Part shown: in pieces, positions 58,448-64,000 of the stretch
Position numbering within the stretch: the stretch's first letter is position 1
Layout of the letters: every line of letters starts with the position of its first letter
DNA from: Pseudeuparius sepicola
Lineage: Eukaryota > Arthropoda > Insecta > Coleoptera > Anthribidae
DNA length: 64,000 bases
NCBI GenBank assembly: GCA_963920635.1
Contig: OY987302.1
Coordinates: forward strand, 37,823,500 to 37,887,499
Reading direction: 5' to 3'
The notes under the pieces: generated by a model
Database searches by the model: none
What the model saw: the letters and a program-made list of their open reading frames with translations, nothing else
Told to the model about the DNA's origin: nothing
Program-made: the position numbers and the translations under genes

Positions 58448-59445
58448 TATACAGGGTAATTCAGTTTTATTCTGCGACACTTCAACAGTTGATAGAAAAC
58501 CAAAAAATAACCGCACTTTCTTCTATAAACTATATCATTTTCAGGTTTTATAAAAAAGTTACAGGGTGTTAAATTTGTAAGAAATTTGTGGACTTTATTG
58601 AATATTTTATATTTATATTTTAATACCAAACTAGTTGAGATATTTAAGTCATATTGGGTACACGTTATAACAGCATGGGTTAGCATAAAACCTGTTAATA
58701 TGAAACACCTTGAACAAACAGTGGCGTAGAAGCGGGTAATTAGTATATGTAATTGTTTTTCGAAGGAAAAAAAAACACCTTGTATAGCAATAAAATGTAT
58801 TCAATTTATTACGTAAATTTTAACCTAACCTAAAACATCACTGGTTTTGCTGAAATATGGATTTCAAAATTTTGTCGACTTCAATCAGTTCCATTTTGAA
58901 AGCGAAAATTTTTTGTTACATAGTTCATAGGGAACTTTTTGTCACTTTAAATGGTACAATTATTTTGTAAAATTTGAAAGCGGTAGTTGAAATTTTTATT
59001 TTTTGAATTTTGGAGTTAACAGGTGTTTTGGAGCACATTTTGCCGATTTCAAGGCAAACGGTTGATTTTATCATTATGAAACGGGAGTACATTTTTGATG
59101 CAAAATAAAAAGATGCACTAAAATAATGAACCTGCGAGACCAAAAAGATAACCTCAAAAAAGTTATGAGTAGAAAACCCATTGTGCTACCCCGCCCCTCC
59201 GCCTCTGGTTGATGGGAATAAATCGTTTTTACACAAAATTGTTGCACTTCAGTTACTAAAGAATTGCACCAAGTTTCATTTAAAGTAGAAGTTACTGCGA
59301 TAAAGATGTTTTTCAAACTATACTTTCATCACCCTGTAACTTTCTTATTATGTATTTTAGGACCCATGTTATAGGAAAATTTTTGTTCAAAATAACATTT
59401 TCTATCATATTACGTTGGCACCATAATTTAGAAACACTCTGTATA
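58448..59445. other. AT-rich interior with repeat fragments
   Basis: Contains CAGGGTAATTCAG (58452) and CAGGGTGTTAAAT (58562) motifs like MITE ends. No gene. Confidence 0.4.
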
Positions 59446-60047
59446 CCGCGTGATCAGTTAAGGGCGACCCTCGGCCATTTCTCGGGAACTATGCAAGATA
59501 GAAAGATGCGGTAAGAAATTGTTAATAAATGTGACCCAAATAATTTCATGAAAATGTTTTCAAGTTCCTTCGTTTGCCGCCAGGGGGCGAATTCACCATT
59601 TGAAATGTTTGAGAAAATCGACTTATTAATTTGTCTATGTCAAAAGGGCGGTAAATTCTCCTTAAAACACTCTTTAATATGAGCTATAGTTTGCTCAATT
59701 CGGTTTAGGCATATTCGAGATATGACGTCTTGAATTTTTAACACCGCTTTCCTTCGTATAGCGCTGTTGCCGTAGCAACCACAAAAAAATTGTTTTAACA
59801 AAAATTATAGAGAATTTTAGGGAGGTTCTAAAAATACTATTTCAGATCCAGATAAGGTAGGCGATTTGTGGAGAAAAAGACATACAACAACATGTTGAAT
59901 TCGCCCCCTGGCGGCAAACGAAGGAACTTGAAAACATTTTCATTGAAATTATTTGGGTCACTTTTATTAACAATTTTTTTACCGCATCTTTCTAGCTTGC
60001 ATAATTCCCGAGAAATGGCCGAGGGCCGCCCTTAACTGATCACGCTG
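59446..60047. mobile_element. Palindromic TA-flanked MITE, 602 bp
   Basis: The ends CCGCGTGATCAGTTAAGGG and, inverted, CAGCGTGATCAGTTAAGGG have TA outside. Arms match through CTTGAAAACATTTTCATG and CCGCCAGGGGGCGAATTC. Confidence 0.8.
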
Positions 60048-60267
60048 TATGTGTATATACTTCTATTTTATTCAAACACTGGTACAAATTGGCATTTTTT
60101 TATATGGGAGCAATGCGTATTTTCCTAGAGTTATGCTTCAGTTTACCCTCTGCCATAATCAAATAAAAAGTTTATTTAACCCGCCTAATGACAAATTAGA
60201 ATGTATTTTTCCAAATTATTCCCCTCTACCGTAATAAAATGGTTAATATACCTATCTCCTTCCTATA

Positions 60268-60650
60268 CAGGGTGTCCAACTTTAAAACTCTACAAATCGC
60301 GTAAAATCTTAATTTTTGGAGATAATCACCTAAACTTTTTTTTGTTTGAAAGGCCTTAAAACCGCTTCTTTTGACCTTCCTGCCATCTTCAAAATGCAAA
60401 TCCAGGGCCGGCTGCGACATTTTTATACCCCCGATTTTCACGAAAACTAATTAGCGATTTTTTTATTTAAAATCTGACCACACAGCGTTAATCAGAACAC
60501 CCGAAAACCCCCATATACCAAATTTGAACAAAAAATATACAGGGAGTTCCATTCTGCAGAGTCTCAAAGTTGAGCAAAATAGGAATTTTAAAGGCATGTG
60601 GCGAGTCAAGTATGCCATGGAATCCCTTCAAAACAATTTAATGGTCAATA
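60268..60650. repeat. Dispersed repeat, family Y, copy 2
   Basis: Relative of 44440-44765 in the same orientation, starting TA then CAGGGTGTCCAACTTT. Confidence 0.75.
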
Positions 60651-61178
60651 GTACCTCTCAAGGTCGAGGAAATAGTGTTTTGATATCGTTTTGACCCTTT
60701 GCCCAACTAGGCTAAACCAAAAAATATTAAATAATTGGGTCACCAATCACCAACATTTACTAATTATTATACATAGGAACAGTCAAATACAAGCCCCTAA
60801 ACATAAGATTTCTCAAAATATTTTTGTAGTTGATCCGAAACATCTCTCAATCGAGTACCCAAGCACACAGGGTACTACCACATTAACCGTACATTAAAAT
60901 AAAAGCACGCGCCATATGTTTAATTGTTATGAATCGCGCTTCCCTATTTTTATTTAAGAAACCATATCCCCGAAATAATTAACGAAAACGGCGTCGCCCA
61001 ATTTTACTTTATCTTGCCGTGTATTAAGCCCCACCCCAGCCCTCTCCGTAGATTGTGTATACTTTGTCGATTCTACAAAGATATGCGAAAAAATCCAATA
61101 TACATAAGGACAGTCAAAACACGCCTCTAAGAACAAGATTTTTTCAAATATCTATTGTAGATGTTAAAGTACTATACA
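60651..61178. other. AT-rich interior
   Basis: No recognisable gene. Confidence 0.4.
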
Positions 61179-61883
61179 GGGTGTTAGTAAATAAGTGCGA
61201 CAAACTTTAAGGGGTGATTCTACATGAAAAAATAATGACAGTTTGGTATATAAGCGTAGGTCCGCAAATGCTTCGTTTCCGATATACAGGGAGTCAAATT
61301 TTTTTAAAAAAAAATGATAATTTATTTATTGCGCTGAAAGGGATTAAGATATTCAAATGAAATTTGGTGGGTTTTAAGAGGACTAGAAAGCGCATTTTTT
61401 GACACCCGACTAAAAATTTTATGTTAATCAGTGGCGTGCATAGGGGTAATGGCCTCGATATTTTTAAGAAAATAAATGATACGCCACTGAGATAATTTAA
61501 AATAAAAATAATTTTTAAAATCCTCGTTTAATTAGTGACAAAAAAGCTCTCTTACCTTTTTTTCACAGGGGCCGCCATTTTTATGCAAAAAAATAAAACA
61601 ACATAACACGTATTTTTAATTTCTATTACAACAATATCAAAAACCTATCCTATACAGCAACAATAAATCAAAACAACAAATGAAAATAAAAATATCTCGA
61701 ATAAAACATTTTTAGTTAGGTGGGCATAGCTATAACAATAAATAAAATTATTTTTTTTAACTTTGATTCCCTGTATATCGGAAACGAAGCATTTGCGGAC
61801 CTACGTTTATATAGCAAACTGTCATTATTTTTTCATGTAGAATCACCCCTTAAAGTTTGTTGCACTTATTTACTAACACCCTG
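61179..61883. mobile_element. TA-flanked palindromic MITE, 705 bp
   Basis: The ends CAGGGTGTTAGTAAATAAGT and its inverse lie inside TA. Arms of over 120 bp include GGGGTGATTCTACATG and CTTCGTTTCCGATATACAGG. A 61-bp CAGTGGCG-ended insert lies at 61429-61489. Confidence 0.85.
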
Positions 61884-62093
61884 TATAGCCCCTGCCTCCG
61901 CCATTCTCATAAATTGTCCGTACACAAAGACAGCACCAACAAACCAACAAAGCCGTTTCTTTTTTTAGATACATAATACGCGCAGACGCAAGTACTATAA
62001 TAAATAGAAGTATGTATGGACATGTTTGACGTCAAAAGCGTACAAATAAAATAAACTATTTATTTAGCTGAATAATCACAATACTGTGTTATA

Positions 62094-62845
62094 TTTGACA
62101 AAAATGTGCGGGGTAGGGACGTGCATTGTATTTTTTATTATTTCAAAGGGGTAAATACATAATTGAAATGATTAGGCGAATGCATTTTATTTTTAATTAG
62201 TTATTAGAAAATTTTTTTTATTAGTTCTCTAGGTTCATAGGGGTAAAAAATAAATCAATAATCAGAATGAATATTTAGTGTCCCCATTATAATTTTAAAA
62301 GAAATGGCTTGTGGCATATGGGACAAAATGCTTTGGTAATTGGCAACACCAAACTAGTTTCCAATATCTAATGGAAATTGTGTATGGGTCTTTCGGAGGT
62401 GTGCAGACCACGACAGGTACCTGTTTCGGGCTTGTTGGCCCTCATCAGGCAGACGTAGCGCACCTCAGCCGAAAAGACCCAAACACGTTGGCTTAGTGGA
62501 AAAGGAACTAGTATAATGCGGTGAGCATTTACCATCCAACGCCATCTAGCTGGTAAATCAATAATAATCATTTATTTGCCGAATTAGGTGAAAATACACA
62601 TCAGAGGACATGTAATTTCTCATTAAATACTACTAATTATTGTTTATAACGTGAATTAAACTATATGCGCAGGCAGGAGAACACACGTGGGCATGTGATT
62701 ACTCATTACGCTGCAATTACGCGGTTAGGTCATACACTCAGCGCGCATGCACGAAGGGTAGGGGTTACCAGTGACGTAGGAGAAGGGGGTAATGTGGGAA
62801 AAATGTAATGGGGGGACTATCCAGAACTGTCTTATATTAACTACT
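62094..62845. repeat. Right TIR of the gutted element, with a 0.3 kb insertion
   Basis: It mirrors 56856-57572 but is interrupted at about 62264-62550 between AAATCAATAATCA and AAATCAATAATAA copies, a probable target duplication. The insert contains TGGCTTAGTGG, an A-box-like word, so it may be a SINE. Confidence 0.6.
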
Positions 62846-64000
62846 GAGAAGCCATGGCGACTATAAACAGGGGACCAGCAGGACCGGATTGGGCGATTAC
62901 AACAATCAGCGAGGCGATCTCGTGAACACTCTTCCCGCATTTTAATATTTAACTCAACGATTCTACTCAATGGAATTAAAAACAGATTTATACTTAAAAT
63001 GCTAACGTATTAGGTATTAAACTTTTTAGGATATACTGTTTGGCAACTTTGTGTCGATATTCTCTATTCTCACCTTGCTCCTGAGTTTTTTAACAAAAAA
63101 TAAATTTTAAATTCACTGATTCCCATGGTTATTCTTGATCCGTCACCATGCCCTTTGAACACATGCACATGCACATGAGTGGATTGTAATAGGGATACAC
63201 AAAGAACTACACTCTTGTTCGGAAGTATAGTTCCACTATTTAATTTAATCTATAAAATCACACCCACCCTCAAAGCTGTGAGGTCTTGGGCCAGGTCCAG
63301 GAGATCGCGGCGAAGGTTGCCAGCGGTTTGGGAAGCGGGGACCGTATTTCAGCTTCTTTGGCTCTGTGGCATACATGACCCCAAATCAGCTATACTATGT
63401 TAGTGTTACCGTCATATTAATCGAAACTGTTATGTCGGAACTTTATTGTTGATGAGGCGGATAGACTTATCACCGAAAATCTGAATACTAGCATCCTTGT
63501 TTATGTATACTCTAATTAGCCAGTACTTGACAATGACATAGGGATCTGACAGAAATACAATAGATACAAGGCAGATTTTGCACAAATTAAATTTACCCAG
63601 CGGTTGTTATAGTAGAATTATTGTACATAAGAAAATTAATAGGCAACGACTGGGCCACTTTAATTTTTTAGCTCCAACGATTGCTTCTATCCAATATTGC
63701 TTTCATATCCTTATGACTCTATTACACATTGGCTAACTAGCAATTCCATAAACAAGGCTAGCATTGTCCTAGTCGCCACCCAGCACTGCCAACTCAACTG
63801 TTTTCTAACTAAATTGCTCATATGCATACATTTTTATTCTTACATTTTCGGAAAGTTAAATGACCAACAAAATATAAGTAGGTAGGTAACTCACTTTCTT
63901 TGAGTGGTCATTGAAGAAACAAAAGCCAAGGTCAAATCTGAGAGGTATATAGGCCTCTAAACTGGCCCTTCATTTGGATTAATTTGACCCTCAGAGAAAT
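62846..64000. other. AT-rich spacer
   Basis: No recognisable gene; the ORFs 63179-63403 and 63697-63885 show no domain. Confidence 0.4.

Larger units (their letters stand above)
56856..62845. mobile_element. Gutted Polinton-related element (TIR-only derivative)
   Basis: The ends AGTAGATAATAGAAGACAGT and, inverted, AGTAGTTAATATAAGACAGT resemble the start of the large element. Both share ACAGTTCTGGAT, GCGCATGC, a GTAATTGCAGCGTAATGAGT-type block and repeated GTCTAAT/AAATACAATGCA-type units. The flanks TCGAAG (56850-56855) and GAGAAG (62846-62851) match at four of six positions, as expected for an old 6-bp duplication. Between the arms there is no coding DNA, only nested MITEs and repeats. Confidence 0.75.

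Overview
The window looks like an intergenic or heterochromatic stretch of a transposon-rich arthropod genome, most likely an insect. It is AT-rich and full of relics of hAT, Tc1/mariner, pogo, Mutator-like, Crypton, BEL/Pao and jockey elements, tRNA-derived SINE-like heads, and many palindromic MITEs. One relic gene has introns of about 40-45 bp. I cannot fix the order: the repeat types fit several insect orders. No complete host gene was found, only two spliceable candidate exons at 20061-20601 (minus strand).

The centre of interest is a 17.7 kb Polinton/Maverick-like element at 21205-38905. It has a perfect 6-bp target duplication (AGTTTA) and terminal inverted repeats (TIRs) of about 1.8-1.9 kb. 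It carries a viral morphogenesis set: major capsid protein (frameshifted), penton-like minor capsid protein, adenain-like protease, a phospholipase A2 plus hydrophobic-domain protein (frameshifted), a packaging ATPase (intact), a mobile-element protein with a DUF8207-like C-terminus (broken), a fibre-like protein (intact), a chromodomain retroviral-type integrase (frameshifted), a Cys-rich zinc-binding protein (intact) and a small terminal protein (frameshifted). I see no protein-primed DNA polymerase B. The only space for it, 29351-33815, is itself an insertion with TTAA target duplication and 14-bp TIRs that split the DUF8207-like gene just after its start. Without that insertion and a 1.17 kb insertion in the left TIR, the element is about 12 kb, tightly packed, and still lacks a polymerase gene.

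Gene layout: a leftward block (capsid, penton, protease, PLA2) and a rightward block (ATPase, DUF8207-like, fibre, integrase) diverge from about 28545. One gene points inward from each TIR, and both start codons sit on the last bases of the TIRs, so the two terminal genes share one duplicated promoter region. All breaks seen in these genes are indels, so assembly error is a real alternative to decay.

A second, gutted relative lies at 56856-62845: similar AGTAG-starting TIRs with the same GCGCATGCGC palindrome, but an interior of nested palindromic MITEs only.

Other regions: 1-21 kb holds a 223-bp tandem duplication, a hAT-like MITE, one copy of a repeat that also sits in the Polinton TIR, a 2.3 kb long-TIR element with a Cys-rich ORF, a decayed multi-exon transposase-like gene, a decayed Crypton-type tyrosine recombinase, and MITEs. 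39-56 kb holds mariner, BEL/Pao, jockey, MULE and pogo relics among MITEs and AT-rich DNA.
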